Shown piece by piece: positions 12,109-24,059 of a DNA stretch of 64,000 nt; the first letter of the stretch is position 1; each line of letters starts with the position of its first letter. The stretch is from Nannobrachium achirus (Eukaryota; Chordata; Actinopteri; Myctophiformes; Myctophidae): assembly GCA_963921795.1 (NCBI GenBank), contig OY997652.1, positions 14,687,393-14,751,392 on the forward strand, given 5' to 3'. The notes under the pieces are model-generated. The model saw nothing but the letters and a program-made list of their open reading frames with translations. It searched no databases and was not told where the DNA came from. The position numbers were made by a program, and so were the translations under genes.

Positions 12109-13263
12109 TCATAAACAATAACAATTATAAAATAAATTAATAAATATTAACATTTTTACTATTTGAGTTACATTCTTAAATGTTATTATGGATAAAAGCC
12201 AACCTACCCAATTCCCTGCACTCTGCTTTGTTCTATTGATAGGCATGGCTGGCATAGCTGCCAGTTCCCATCTGATGTTGTGTGGGAGTCCTGACTGCTC
12301 CAAACCATACTGAATGAATGCTAGCTTGCATAACATCTTTAGACTAGGACTTAAATCTAATAAGTACATGTCATCAAAGCTATAGAACATGATACGATCT
12401 CCTCCCATGCAACAGCAGTTTGTGATGATCCTAGTTTGAGCCCAACGATACAGCCCTTTGAGTTCAACCCTCTTCCAGGAGAGGGTCTCTGGATTCAATT
12501 TCCACATATCAGTGTGGCCACCATATATGTACAGCTCTCCATTGTAGGCAAAGTCCACAAGATAAATTCCCTCTGGAGAAGGCTGTGTGGAAGGTGTGCT
12601 CATCCAGAAGTTGGTCTCTGTGTCAAACACAGTGATGTTGTTGTACTCAGTACTCAGGGGCCAGCCACCACCAGTCCCAAATGCAAATATCTTCGTCCCA
12701 ATGACGGTGGCAGAGTGTATTCCTGAAGAAAGTGCCGGAGTGCCTCTACTGTTAATTAAAGACCAGACCATTGTGGTGGTGTCTAACTTGTAGATGTCAT
12801 TAAAAAAGATATACATGACCTTCCTCAAGACACAGAGTAAATGGCCACCAATCCCCTTTGGAACAGTTCCACAAACCTTGGGCTTGAACCATGTGTGAGT
12901 GTCAACACCAAATGCATAAAGAACATCCCAGCTGATCACAGTATTATACCTGAGTATTGGATTTGGATGCCTGACACTCCCCCAGATATAGATGATATCT
13001 TCTATCAGCACAGCTGTGTGGCCTTCACACTTGAAGGGAACTGTCACTGGAGGCAACTTCATCTAGCATAAAGACAATGCATTGAAGACACGTATTTCAA
13101 TCTGATCCATGTCGTCGTCGTCATCATCATCATCATCGTCATCGTCATCATCATCCATGTTGTCATCAAGACAAGCAAAAAAGGTGTACACCTTGTTCCC
13201 CACTGCCACAGCATTACGCATCCGTGTCTTCGGTGCTTTCAAATGCACTGTGCAGGTGAACAT
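12109..13263 (-). pseudogene. klhdc3-like: intronless klhdc3-like retrocopy with an in-frame amber stop
   Basis: On the minus strand the frame starts at 13263 (MFTCTVHL, family MLRWTVHL) and ends at 12109. One TAG at 13063-13065 splits it into 66 and 317 codons. Alignment by eye to KLHDC3, a kelch-repeat substrate receptor of a CUL2 ubiquitin ligase, is good throughout: VFNALSL, KLPPV, GHTAVLI, VLYAFGVDTHTWF, YKLDTTTMVW, YNGELYIYGG, SPSLKMLCKLAFIQY and HNIRWEL. The stop sits where the family has Trp, so TGG to TAG is the likely change. The parent gene has introns and this copy has none, hence a processed retrocopy. Several kelch GG doublets are lost, and an Asp run (about 13100-13160, GAT/GAC codons) replaces a blade loop. 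No frameshift occurs over 1.15 kb, which is unusual for a dead copy. An ATG directly follows the stop. The last 30 residues or so do not resemble the family. Confidence 0.85.
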
Positions 13264-13740
13264 TTCTCAGCACCAATGGTAATGAGCGTGCTTCCACAAT
13301 GGTCACCAACTAAAAATAGTGTCGAGAGCTAAGCTTGTTTGTTTACTTGAGAAAAAAGACCTGCCGCAGTGGTGTTCAATTAAAATCTAACCAGTTTTGC
13401 CGGTATGAGATAGGCACAATTCTGTTCACTCTAGCAAAGATTCAAAGCCTCTAGCAGTCTTTGAAGTCGAGCTGAGAAGATCAGTTGCTGAGATATTTGT
13501 AGCTTGCGAAGTCCAGTTGGCAGTCTCTGCGCTGTCTTATATGCTGTGCAGTCTACTTATGTCATCCGGCTGATGTCATCATGTCTCAGCCATATCTGTA
13601 TATGGAGTTTCCACAGCAGCAACATCCTCTGAATATGATGTTTATAATGTCCAATTCTACATCCTAGTTTAGGGTAGAAACTCAGCTCTCCCAACTAATT
13701 GGAATTCAGCAAACCAAATATCTGCATCTATCGCCATACA
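13264..13740. other. no recognised gene
   Basis: This is upstream of the klhdc3-like frame. I see no TATA element that I would defend. Confidence 0.35.
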
Positions 13741-13779
13741 GATTGGCTGAGCTTTGTGTCACATTTCTCCAGGAGGGGC

Positions 13780-14204
13780 AAAATCTACTTGCGACTCCCT
13801 ACCAGATCGGCGACCACGTTACGGTTGTCGACCTCCGACACCAGGTTGGCGAGCGCCGACCTGCCGCTGTAGGACGACAACTTTGCAGGAGTCGACCATC
13901 GGCGGCAGGTCGTTCTGGTCGGCGTCAAACAGACATCAAGTCGCTGCAATTGTCGACGTCTATCCGGTTGCTGACCTGCTACCGGAGATTGCCAACCTTG
14001 TCGGAGCACAGGGCGCCGCCGACCTCCAGTGCAGCGTCTTGCAATGGGCCTGGTGTACAAGATTCACTACCAAGATACCCATGCACCTGACTAAATACTT
14101 CACAAACGTCAAGGATGTCCAAAACTACAACACCAGAGGCAGCTCCACTAATCATGTTCAACCTAGATTTGACTCTAAAAAAGGCTCAAGTTCGTTCTCC
14201 TGCT
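13780..14204 (+). mobile_element. LINE ORF2 C-terminal remnant, part 1
   Basis: The plus frame from 14050 reads FTTKIPMHLTKYFTNVKD...YNTRGSS...QPRF...FSCYRA. This matches the pattern at the end of many CR1/L2/Rex-like LINE reverse-transcriptase ORFs (HNYNTR..., then FSYRA-LWN-LP). The frame then hits a MITE at 14203. The CG-rich stretch 13790-14030 (repeated CGAC/GTCG) upstream is not identified and may be foreign to the LINE. Confidence 0.55.
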
Positions 14205-14555
14205 ATAGAGCGTCGCAGCAGAAGTGGTTTACTGGTGCCACTTAAAATCTACCATTCATTTTCCCCATATACTTTTACAAAAAGTGAAACATGAACATGA
14301 GACCTTTGTTTCTATGAAAAGAACGTTTTGAAAATCGCTAAACAAAGGCTATTTATTAAATGTAGTATATCTGTAATATTAAAACAACTCACATTGGATC
14401 AAAGGTTGTATGGTCATGATTCACTGCAATCCTGGATGGCTTGGTTCGAGGCTTAACATAATTGTTATAATTATTTTTGTAAAAGTCTATGGGGAAAATG
14501 AATGGGAGATTTTAAGTGGCACCAGTAAACCACTTCTGCTGCGATGCTCTATAGC
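14203..14555. mobile_element. MITE with about 80-bp inverted ends, inside the LINE
   Basis: The arms start CTATAGAGCGTCGCAGCAGA and end in the complement (TCTGCTGCGATGCTCTATAG). Each continues through GTGGTTTACTGGTGCCACTT into AATGGGGAAAATG-type sequence. It splits the LINE reading between FSCYRA and TNMWNALKE. Confidence 0.8.
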
Positions 14556-14923
14556 ACTAACATGTGGAACGCCCTAAAGGAGTGTAAATCCCTTAATCCC
14601 TAACCTCCTTCAAAATTGGTCACCTACAGACAGCAGCTGCTCGAAACTTGTAAATAGACTAAGCCCACACTCATCACCCCTTTTCCACTGTAAATATCTA
14701 CTTCTTCTGTTTATTTTATATACATTATATATTTTTTAATGGTAATTGATGATGTTACCCTATGCAGTGTTCTATCCCTCTGTCGTTCAATGTTATATGA
14801 GAAAGTGGTTCCTGTAGAAATAAGCCGAAAAGCTTACTAGGATCTCCTTTTAGTTGACCTTATACCAGTGATTTGTACTGTCACGAAACTGTACTTTTTC
14901 CTATGCAAACGTCTAATAAATTC

Positions 14924-14928
<5 letters not shown>
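14556..14928 (+). mobile_element. LINE remnant, part 2, and 3' tail
   Basis: The frame resumes as TNMWNALKE after the MITE. A 3' untranslated tail follows, ending AATAAATTCTTCAATC and running into (CAAT)n. The pattern is a LINE whose 3' end is a tetranucleotide repeat. Confidence 0.55.
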
Positions 14929-15008
<80 letters not shown>

Positions 15009-15013
15009 CCAAC

Positions 15014-15057
<44 letters not shown>
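14929..15057. repeat. (CAAT)n array between two LINE tails
   Basis: About 30 CAAT units with a few CAAC changes. Confidence 0.95.
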
Positions 15058-15058
<1 letters not shown>

Positions 15059-15370
15059 CCTACCCTCCTTTAAAACCTCTTTGAAAAGCCACTTACAGGT
15101 GACTGCAACTCGAAACTGGCAAAAAAGACAAAGCCTATCTTTACCTCCCCCTTGCCTTTCTACTATACTGTTCTGACAGTCTTATGATTAAAAAAAATCA
15201 TAGTAGGCCTACTGTGTTTTATTTGTCATTGAATGTTGTGTGAGTATGAGTTGTAGAGACTCCAATTCAAACAAGCAAAGCTTTCTTGTGGTGTTAATCA
15301 TTTTAGTTGACCTGTCGTGTACATTTTCCTATGAAAACCTCTAATAGAGTCTTCAATCAGTCAATCAATT
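15058..15370 (+). mobile_element. second LINE 3' tail of the same family
   Basis: CCCTACCCTCCTTTAAAACC ... CTGCAACTCGAAACTGG parallels the tail at 14590-14660. It ends with CTAATAGAGTCTTCAATCAG plus CAAT units. Two tails in tandem share the (CAAT)n end. Confidence 0.55.
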
Positions 15371-16156
15371 TAACATTTCAGTTAGCCCAGTTTTTATGAG
15401 GGGTTCAAAATATTAAGGTTATTAGCTTCTTAATATTGTGGAGTCGATTATTTCAATTATTATTATTATTATTACCCTTATTACCCTTATTAATTGACTG
15501 CAATTTATTTTAAACAGATTTGCAGTTTCACAAAATATTTGTCAAAGTTGTTTTATCATGAAAGATAACTTCAAATATATATTTCTTAATGTTGTCCCAA
15601 ATTCTCATTTGCCTCAGTAGACTAGTCTCCTAGTACCTCTGAGTGTCACTAGGGGGTGTCTGGCCCCGTCAGAAAAATACTGATTGTCACACACACACCC
15701 ACAACGTGCCCACGTAGCCAACTCATCTGTGAAGAGGTCTGCGACTTGACCTAGATGACTTCTTACTTCTTGTGAGTACACAACATTAGCTATTTTAATA
15801 GCTACGTACTTAATTGCTTCTGGATTAGAGTGTGTTAAGTGAACGCTAATGTTTGATTTTCACTAATGGAGTCTTAGCTTACCTGCTTAGCCGATCACAA
15901 GACGGTCAATCATGCCATGAGGGCTAGCTACCTGCTTATTGGAAAGCTAATTATGTAGCCTACTAAAGCCCCAAAACTTCAGGGTTGTAATTTAGATGTT
16001 ATGTTTTTAACTCTAGTCAACTCTGACAACTCAGATGAACTTGTTTTCAACACCTGTATGTGTAACTCGGTTCCATAGTAGCTTTAAAGTTTAGTTTAGA
16101 AGTTCTCCATGTACGTATGTCACTGATGATCCCCTGCAGGAAAGGCTGCGCACTTT
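15371..16156. other. no recognised gene
   Basis: A TTATTATTATT run at about 15460. No supported exon. Confidence 0.35.
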
Positions 16157-16481
16157 CTCATCTGTAATAAAAGTAAAACAATACAGTTTCGCTACTCACC
16201 ATGGGAACACTCTGAGCCCTCCACCTCACGTCTAAAAGACACGTTTAGACTGAAAATAAGATATTTCCAAATCTGATTAATGAAGATTTCTATTGACGAG
16301 ATCTGTAGAGGGCGATTGCGGAGTAGTTAAAACCTCCGGTGAAAAAATATATTTTCTGGACAAAAGGTGTATTTTAGACGTAGGGTGGGGGCTCCGAGTC
16401 TTCCCACCAAGTGAAATATGCTTTCAACATTTTAGAACCTAAGTTGTCTTGGTGAGTAGTTTTATTTTTACTACAGATGAG
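16157..16481. mobile_element. MITE with inverted ends CTCATCTGTA
   Basis: The left end CTCATCTGTAATAAAAGTAA and the right end complement CTCATCTGTAGTAAAAATAA continue into CTACTCACCA arms and a second matched block (CTCTGAGCCCTCCACC / CTCGGAGCCCCCACCC). The acceptor-like CTACAG at 16471-16476 is therefore transposon sequence. Confidence 0.7.
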
Positions 16482-17068
16482 AGGATGAACAGCCTGGGCT
16501 ACCAGTGCTGTGAGCGCAAGGGATCGTCGGTGACATTACGGAGAATTCCTTCTAAACACCAGAGTTTTAGTTTCATCCATGTCAATGATGACGCCATTAT
16601 GAGCTGGTTTAGGTTATATATTATTGTCATACTAGTTGCTGTTTGGTGGTGTTGCTCGCTGACTGCCTACAAGACTGTCATCCATTCCTGGATTAATTGC
16701 AGTTTTGACAATTATCAGATCTGGAGAACGAGTGGAGAACTTGGCCTAAAGTATTATGATATCATTCTGGACCAATTTGAAAAACTACACTCAGTAACAG
16801 CTTACTGTGTTCATTTAACTCTGAAGCGTGTACACATGTAACCAAATAGACAGGATCCAAAATGTAGTCTACTTTTTAATGTGTAAGAAATAATTATTGC
16901 ATATTAGGCTATATTATTTTAATTACAGTAACAATTACATAATGTGTGAAAAGCAATGTGGTTTAGATTGATTTAATAATTAGGGGCTTTTAGACTTAGA
17001 AAATTTGTTTTAGAAGTGTGCATGTGGATTTCCATGACACTATGTTGTCTTTAAATCAGCAGAACATC

Positions 17069-18699
17069 ATGGGGAAAAGTCTTCATAACAAGAAAGCTCG
17101 TGTAAGTTGTTCTATGATAAAATAAAGATTCTAATACAGTTGGTCTTAGGTTTTTATTGATCTGACACTGGTGAAATCTTGTCACTGTAGGCAGCAAAGG
17201 AATTCCTGGAGTTGCCAATCCTGGTCATACAGCCGACCAGGATCAACAGCGCCCAGGTCCTCCAGAGGATGAAGAAGGTGGCCATGGTGAAGGAAACCTC
17301 AAACGAACTCCAGGCTGAAGTGGGGGAAAGGTTCAGCACAAACCGTGTGTGAGTTTCTGACTGAATGAAGGGTTTGTTACCTAGTAGTATTCAAGTTACA
17401 GTACAGCTGCATTTGAGTTTTGTAGTATCCATTGTTTTAAAACATCAAGAAGTCACCACATTTATTTATATGTTGATGTGACATGCTCTGCTGACTGCTA
17501 ATAATGCAACATATAATACAGGTCAGGTATAATACAGGTTAAATGTTTTTTAAATCATTGAAAAACATTGCTTATAATGACATGCCCAAAACAGGGACGC
17601 TAGGGAGTCTGTCTGTCTGGGTTTTATATAACCAATGAAAAGTATTAATAAGAGCTTGTGACTAAATACATTGTAGCAATGCACAGGTTGACCACACAAT
17701 ATTCATTCTTCCCATTTAGATTCATGAAAAATGTTATATCAATTATTTTAAGCCTGATTCTAGCCATTCAGAATCCTGGTGAATCTTGAACAGAAAAACC
17801 TTTAATTGCCAAAGAGTTCCTGATAATAGGCATGTCAATCTAAGCAACCAGTAAGACTCCCTAATCGGGAGATAAGCGTCCGTTCTGGAGCAGCAGGAAT
17901 GGGTGGTCCCCAGGAATTCCCCGTGAGCAGCCCCGTGGGGGTTTATTACTGTAACGGCGGTTATATTACCGGATACAATGGCGGGAACCAAGAGCCATGT
18001 TGTACATATTATGTAAATGTGCATTGAAATCCCAAAAAAAGAAATGAAAAACAGAAGAAAGAAAGTGTTTTTTTTTTTGGAGCTGTGTGAAACACAGGCT
18101 CCCTATACGTGGCTGTGTGGGTCTGTCTGTGTGTCTGTATGTAGCCTGAACTTCCTAAACTTCGGCACGCTACTAGTCCCACAGTTTTGCCACCACACAC
18201 TCGCGCCATATGTCAAATCGACCGGCTTACTCGGGAATCGTAGGCTAGTAACTTGCTAAGAGAAAGGTTCAATAGTTTAATTGATATTAATTTATTAGTG
18301 AATTAATTTTCCCCATTGACTTATAATGGGAATCGCAAAAACTCACATTCAATTATTTGTCTCTCGCAAACCATAGGGGCTAGCTAGAGTTTCAAGTCTT
18401 GGAGAGGAGGTTCATAATGATTTCAAGGATTAAATAAAAAATAATTGTGTCATTTGGCCGCATGGTGGCGCCATAACACCCCACTTTACGTTTTGGCCTG
18501 TAACTCTTGAACCGTAGGTCGGAAAATTAAAAATATTTTTTCCCTGGATTCCTTGGGTCATGACGCATCTCCCCATATAGGCCACGCCCATTTGCGCCAT
18601 GATAGATTTTCCGCCATCTTGAATTTCCTCCAAAACACACTTTTTGCTCCTTTTCCTACATATTTTCTTCAAATGTCACAAAAATCGGTACACATGATC

Positions 18700-18768
<69 letters not shown>

Positions 18769-21263
18769 CTCCACTTCACACGGGTGTGATTTTTAATTTT
18801 AATTAAAACTAATAATTCACCCTTTGTTAGCCTCCTGGTTGGTCCCTGACTGACCAACCAGCAGGCTCTATCTGCCTTGTCCCGCCCATACAACCCCATC
18901 TAACATACAGGGCGGCCATGTTTGTTTACATAACTGTAAAACATAACGGCTATTATCTCAAGAATGCCTGAACGGATTTCCAATCGTTTTTTTTTTGTTT
19001 GAAAGCTGTGAACAAACTGCACAAATCCACTCCAATGCAATCCAGGATTGCATTGGATTTTTTAGAGCTCATTCTTCTCTGTTTTTTTCCCATGCATGAG
19101 GTGTGCAAGGGTTAATCATGGCTAAGTTGACGAAAATAAGGCTTTTAAAATGCTTGGTAGCCAATAGCTAACTTCAAGCTAACTTCATCCTCTTCCTGTA
19201 CATGCACAAAGGAAAGTGTTCAGGCAAGTCATGGCTGCAGGGCTTCTGCATATACCAGCATATCTCTATGGAAATGTCTATGGCACACTGGACATCCTCT
19301 AGTGGTGAAAGGGTGGCATTAAATGAGTTAAAAAGTCCTGGAATAAATTCCTTACCAAAAAGTTTCTTCACCAATGTGTTTGTAAAGGTGTCTAGTAAAA
19401 TATCCCACAAAGACTGAAATTCAGTTTCCTTAGGAGAATCCATTACAGCTGATGAAAAGTTGGAGTCCCATTAAATTAACTATACAGGATAAAACACACC
19501 AAAATAAATAAGCTTTAAGGGGTCAAACTAGGGGTATTTCATGATTCTAAATCCATTTGCAAGTATTTGTTTTGCACAAAAAACATTCCTTGGGGTAAAG
19601 GCGGCTCATACGAAACTGTGAAAAGTGATGACTCATCACTAAACCATATTTGTGTGGGTCCGTTTCTAGCCCAAGGAATGTCTTTCGTGCAAAACAAATG
19701 CTTGTAATGGATTCAGAATCATGAGAAACCCCTAGTTTGACTCACATGCTACTTAAAGCTTATTTATTTTCGTATGTTTTATGCTGTATAGGTAATTTAA
19801 TGGGACTCCAACTTTCATCAGCTGTCAATGATTCTCCTAGGGAAACTGAATTTCAGTCTTTGTGAGATGTGTTACTTGACACCTTTACAAACACATTGGT
19901 GAAGAAACCTTTTGGTAAGGAATTTATTCCAGGATATGACACTATTTCTGAAGATATCCCCTGATCATATATGTTTGTCATAATACAGAGGGCTTTGTCA
20001 GGGTAGAGGGTACCCATTGTACCCAACTGTCTGTGTCCCTTTTGTGCCCATATATGGAGGTCTCAATGTATGCCTATGGGCATATGGGGTTTGTTTATGG
20101 TTATGTCAGAGTCAGAATGACGTACTCTGCCTGTCTGCTGGCCCTCCCAGTAACGATATAGATATAGATCTACAAGCTCACAACACTATTTTCACTATTT
20201 ATGTATTATGTTATTAAAATTGCAAACAATTAAATTGATTAGTGTGAGTAACAATGAAACCTGTAATATCTAGTACAGAACTATGAGAACTATGTTGTTG
20301 CAGGTATATAAAATAATTATTGTAATCAAGGAACGCTTGAAATAATATTGATTTGATGTTTCCTGTGATCTCCTGTGTAGCTAATGGTCGATCATGTCAT
20401 TTCTTAGGCTGATCGGCTTGGCAGGTCCTGTTACTGGAGCGCCTGTGCCTGCGCCACGTTACTTCCTCTTCTTCCCAACTGTCAGAGAACTATTGAGAGC
20501 GTTGAGCGCACATGGAGCCACCATGAATCCACTGAGGATTTCATACAAGGGGCAGATGTACCCAGCCGTTGAAGGGTGGTGCTCCCTTTTTCTTCGGGTG
20601 AGCTACTAGGAACCCATCGTAACATTAATATATTCACAATGACGTTTTTAAGCAACACTGTTACTTAAAGGGCCAGTTCACCTCTGGGGCAACCAGATGT
20701 TATTTTATTGTTGATTGGGACACGATCAACACAACCCTGGCCTGAGTTATTTTTTGTGTTCAATCTGTGTTTTAAGATATTTTAGTATTTCAGCATGAAT
20801 GATGATGCATTTTGCATCAGGTGATGCAGCATGATGACTCATATGATTGTGTTGATCTTGTCCCAAACATCAATAAAATAAGATCTGGTTGTCCCAGAGG
20901 TGAACTGGCCCTTTAAGTATTACCTTGTTGAGGCTTGGGACTGGGGGACTTCATTCTCTGAAAATGTACTCTACATACATACTTTGTTGTAACCTGGTGG
21001 AATGCTAACCTGCTGACACTGGTAAACTGGTCGGACCAACGGTGCTTAACCCAGTTACTTTTTTGATACACTTTGATACACCAAAACAGGTGTTCTGATT
21101 GGCATTAGTTCTATGCTAATCAGACAAATTGAAACACCTGTGTTGGTCATCAATGTGGCCATTTAGGACCACAAATGCAACCCATGAATAGAATGATGAT
21201 AAAGCACACCCTCTCATTTATTTCCTGTTCTTCCCACAGGTCTACGCATCTTGGGGATTGGAC
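17069..21263 (+). CDS. unrecognised multi-exon gene (candidate exons)
   Basis: Four candidate exons share compatible phases. 17069-17101 starts ATG (MGKSLHNKKAR, then GTAAGT). 17191-17348 follows CACTGTAG and ends at GTGAGT (AAKEFLELPILVIQPTRINS..., rich in Lys and Glu). 20408-20597 follows TTTCTTAG and ends at GTGAGC (LIGLAGPVTGAPVPAPRYFL ... GWCSLFLR). 21240-21263 is an 8-codon micro-exon (VYASWGLD) after TTCTTCCCACAG and before GTACGT. Joined in that order they stay open for 135 codons with no stop. I do not recognise the protein. Basic residues dominate the start, and no signal peptide or membrane segment is evident. It could instead be a decayed gene or a chance set of splice-like signals. 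Later exons may lie in the repeated segments at 29067 and 33361. Confidence 0.35.
17860..18480. repeat. dispersed repeat, partly copied at 37600-37690
   Basis: The segment TAAGACTCCCTAATCGGGAG at about 17850-17870 appears in reverse at 37640-37670. The following 18069-18470 has the look of a long fish interspersed repeat, without clear ends. Confidence 0.4.
18701..18768. repeat. (CA)n microsatellite
   Basis: CA dinucleotide array with one TA. Confidence 0.95.
19174..19443 (-). other. unassigned 89-codon reading frame overlapping a foldback arm
   Basis: It reads FQSLWDILLDTF...KKLFGKEFIPGLFNSF...DISIEICWYMQK. The composition looks protein-like, but its N-terminal third lies in the inverted arm of the 19337-19933 element. 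It may be a transposon-derived exon. No family recognised. Confidence 0.2.
19337..19933. mobile_element. 597-bp foldback element
   Basis: The left arm starts CCTGGAATAAATTCCTTACC, and the right arm ends in the near-exact complement at 19933. The arms stay aligned for about 260 bp each, with a loop around 19600-19670. The flanks (AAAAGT and ATATGA) show no clear duplication. Confidence 0.8.
20669..20912. mobile_element. TTAA-flanked palindromic MITE
   Basis: TTAA at 20665-20668 and 20913-20916. The ends AGGGCCAGTTCACCTCTGGG match for over 60 bp with few changes, so the element is close to a full palindrome. Confidence 0.85.
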
Positions 21264-22509
21264 GTACGTATTGATGCACCTTCACACACTCTACTTAACT
21301 AAAAGGTTGCAGTGCCGTGAACCTGCAGGACAAGTTACAATGTAGCATGTGGTTCTGCCTTATTGTGACTCTAGGGCCCATGGTTTGACATATTATGACA
21401 AATAGTGAAACTAGCTGGCCAGTGCATGATATGCTCAAAATACAGTACGGACACCAATGTTAATGTTACATGCAGGGGTTAAAGTTCTCCGTCCTGGGGA
21501 CGGATTTCAGTCTTGAGGATTCCCTAGGGGCTATTTATGAGATCAGAGAAGTTTCGGAAAAAAAGAAAAAAAGCTGAACCGTCTGCGCTAAATATAATAG
21601 CATCAGTTACTACTGTGGTGCGTAGACTTGCTGGTGTGTCATGTAGTTCTAATTTAGATCAACTACTTCCTGTAAGTAGACTTAAAAATAAAACCAGTTG
21701 ACGTGACTTGACTTGACTTGATCGGATTACGTTAAGCTCTTATTTTGAAATCCGCCCTACACTGAGAGGAAATGCCTCTGTAGCTACTTGTTGCTGCTGT
21801 AAGCTAACTGCGACGATGCATGCTGTTGGATATAAACAAAACATCACTTGGATTACTCGCAATAGTTTGGCTAAAGTTCATATTTATGATAGAAAACCAT
21901 GCTCCTGTGGCTTAAACGATGTACACCGTTTGGAAGTTTGTTAAACTTTTTGGACCTACGATGAGTGGTGGTGTTATTATATCACGCTGCAAAGGAATAA
22001 GACGTCGCTCTGTCTGTAATGTATGGATGGATGGCAGTGTCAAAAGATGAAGTCACTGGAGTTTTACATGTAACCAAACAGCAGGTAGGCTATACTATCT
22101 AAATATGTGTTTACAGGGGGCAGCAGCAGTAATAGACAATACGCGTTTGCTTCCTACAGTCTATGGTTTGCTTATGTTCTCTGCATTAAAATAAGCAACG
22201 GAACACTTGTTATGTTTGCAAATCAGAGATTCGAGGGGATTTATTTGTCACTCACAAAAGTGCAGATGCTAATGAAATACTTCGGGGTGGTGTTTCATTG
22301 GTACCGATTAGCAACGTATCATGAATGATTGGTGTTCATGGCAATAGGCGGAGATTTCTCCACTGCATCGTAGTGTTTCTCTCATAACATTACCCACGTG
22401 TGGCATCGTTTCAGTCAGCGACGCGTTATTTGGAATTGCACATGAGTTCTGGGTGGAGCCAGCGACAATAAGGCTCGGATGTGCTCAGTGCGGTCATAAA
22501 CAAATGGAG
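21264..22509. other. no recognised gene
   Basis: The start (21264-21360) resembles the sequence after 29140 and 31005 (see findings). No further exon supported. Confidence 0.35.
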
Positions 22510-24059
22510 GTGGGCTTGGCTGGATGAAAAGGTTGACTGGAAAGCCGTTCAGGTCCTGGTGTCAAACGGTGAGAGAACCAGGAGCCTGTTTCTGTTGTGT
22601 GTGCAACAGAAATTTGTTATATGGCAGCATGGCAGCAACGATAAAAAGACGCTTTTCAAGCGGGGGGGGGGGGGGGGAGGGGGGGAGATACATTTCCGTC
22701 TCGGGATTTCCAAATTTGGGCAAGGTTTCATCTCGATCACAGCCCCATTGACTTCCATTATGGAAATGTATAAAGCTTAATGTGAAAATAAATGAGTGGA
22801 GGTACTTCTGTTGCCTATTGGCAGTGTACAGAATAAAATTTAGCTTGAGACAAACCCAGATTAGTCGAATTTGGGAATTTCTGAAGATTTTCAATTATGT
22901 TCACTAATATAATATTATTACTTGTAAGAGGCCTCAGGGCGACTTGGACGTCTGGCCAGTGATGTATATCGGACCAGTTACCCATATATGGAGACCCCTG
23001 GTAGCCATATATGGAGATCCATGTACTACCGGTATATATGGAGATATGCTGTGAGAGGCCACACATGCTTACTCAGTTATTCGTTATGTGTAAGTCCAAA
23101 AATGTCTATGACATCTGACATCTAGGGCTGTAATCTAGCCCTGTTTTAGGGATTCGAACTTCGGGGGGATTTTCCGAACGGACCATCGAACCTTTGATGG
23201 TTCGTTAAAAAACCGAACGTTCGAACCTTCGAACCATCGAACGTAACGTACTGTACCTTTAACCAGCTAAAACAGTGTAGGAAATGTTTTAAATGCGCTG
23301 TTTTATCCATTGAAAACGCGTGGATGCGTGGCCGCATTAACACCTAGGCTAACACTTGGAAAATCCAACCCAATCGGAGAAAATGTTGCGTAGTTTGTTG
23401 ACGAACAGGCTCAATGTATAGCGGAGTTGCACGGATGATGATTAGACTTGGTGACTGCGTCGGAGCGCGTCGCGTTCGGGCTGAACTGGTCTCGATGTAA
23501 CAACCCCAGAAATTGCATTATAGATCCTTTAGGGCCGGGGGTTGCAATGAAATCCATCTTTGCTCATGCTGTTTAATCTTTGGGTGCATGGATGGGTGTT
23601 CGCTGTTCAGAGCACACACGTCTCTCTCTGCCCAGCTCAGCTGCTCTCACTCTACTGTCATCAAGTGTGTGTCAGCGAGGCTGATTCGCCACCCGGTTCG
23701 CGGCCCCAAATAGGAGCGGAATTGGAGCGGAGGACGTTCCTTGATCGCTCCAAGCTGTTCTGGTGCATTTTATAACATATAACGGTCACCATTAACTGTT
23801 AGTGTTTACCGGTAGGCTTAACTTATTTCGTATTTGGCTATCTCTACTACTGTGATATTCTGAATAGGCCTATCACATTCTGATAATAATTTTTCGTGTA
23901 AAAAAAAAAGAAGAAAAAAAAGAAAAAAAACCTGAACCCATTAACACACTGGGCGCCCACGTGGTGTCAACACGACAATCTCTTTGATGTCTCTGGATGC
24001 CATGTGCCCACGACGCGTTTGACGCGTCGGTACTGTAGTTACTGTACATTGCTACAATG
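22510..24059. repeat. tandem duplication, copy 1
   Basis: About 1.55 kb that is almost identical to the next 1.54 kb. The two differ mainly in a poly-G run at about 22662-22685 (9 bases longer here) and in scattered single bases. The copy ends at ...GCTACAATG, and the next begins GTGGGCTTGGCTGG. Confidence 0.95.

Noticed and set aside
13754..14245. 163-codon frame in CG-rich DNA
   Set aside because: Only the last third resembles a LINE C-terminus. The CG-rich part gives open frames on both strands, as GC-rich DNA often does.
9661..15073. INQSINQS protein repeats
   Set aside because: Pure translations of (CAAT)n microsatellites.
16449..16841. Reading frame with a hydrophobic segment (RLYIIVILVAVWWCC), possible membrane exon
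   Set aside because: Its acceptor-like CTACAG lies inside the inverted end of the 16157-16481 MITE, and no matching donor or family was found.
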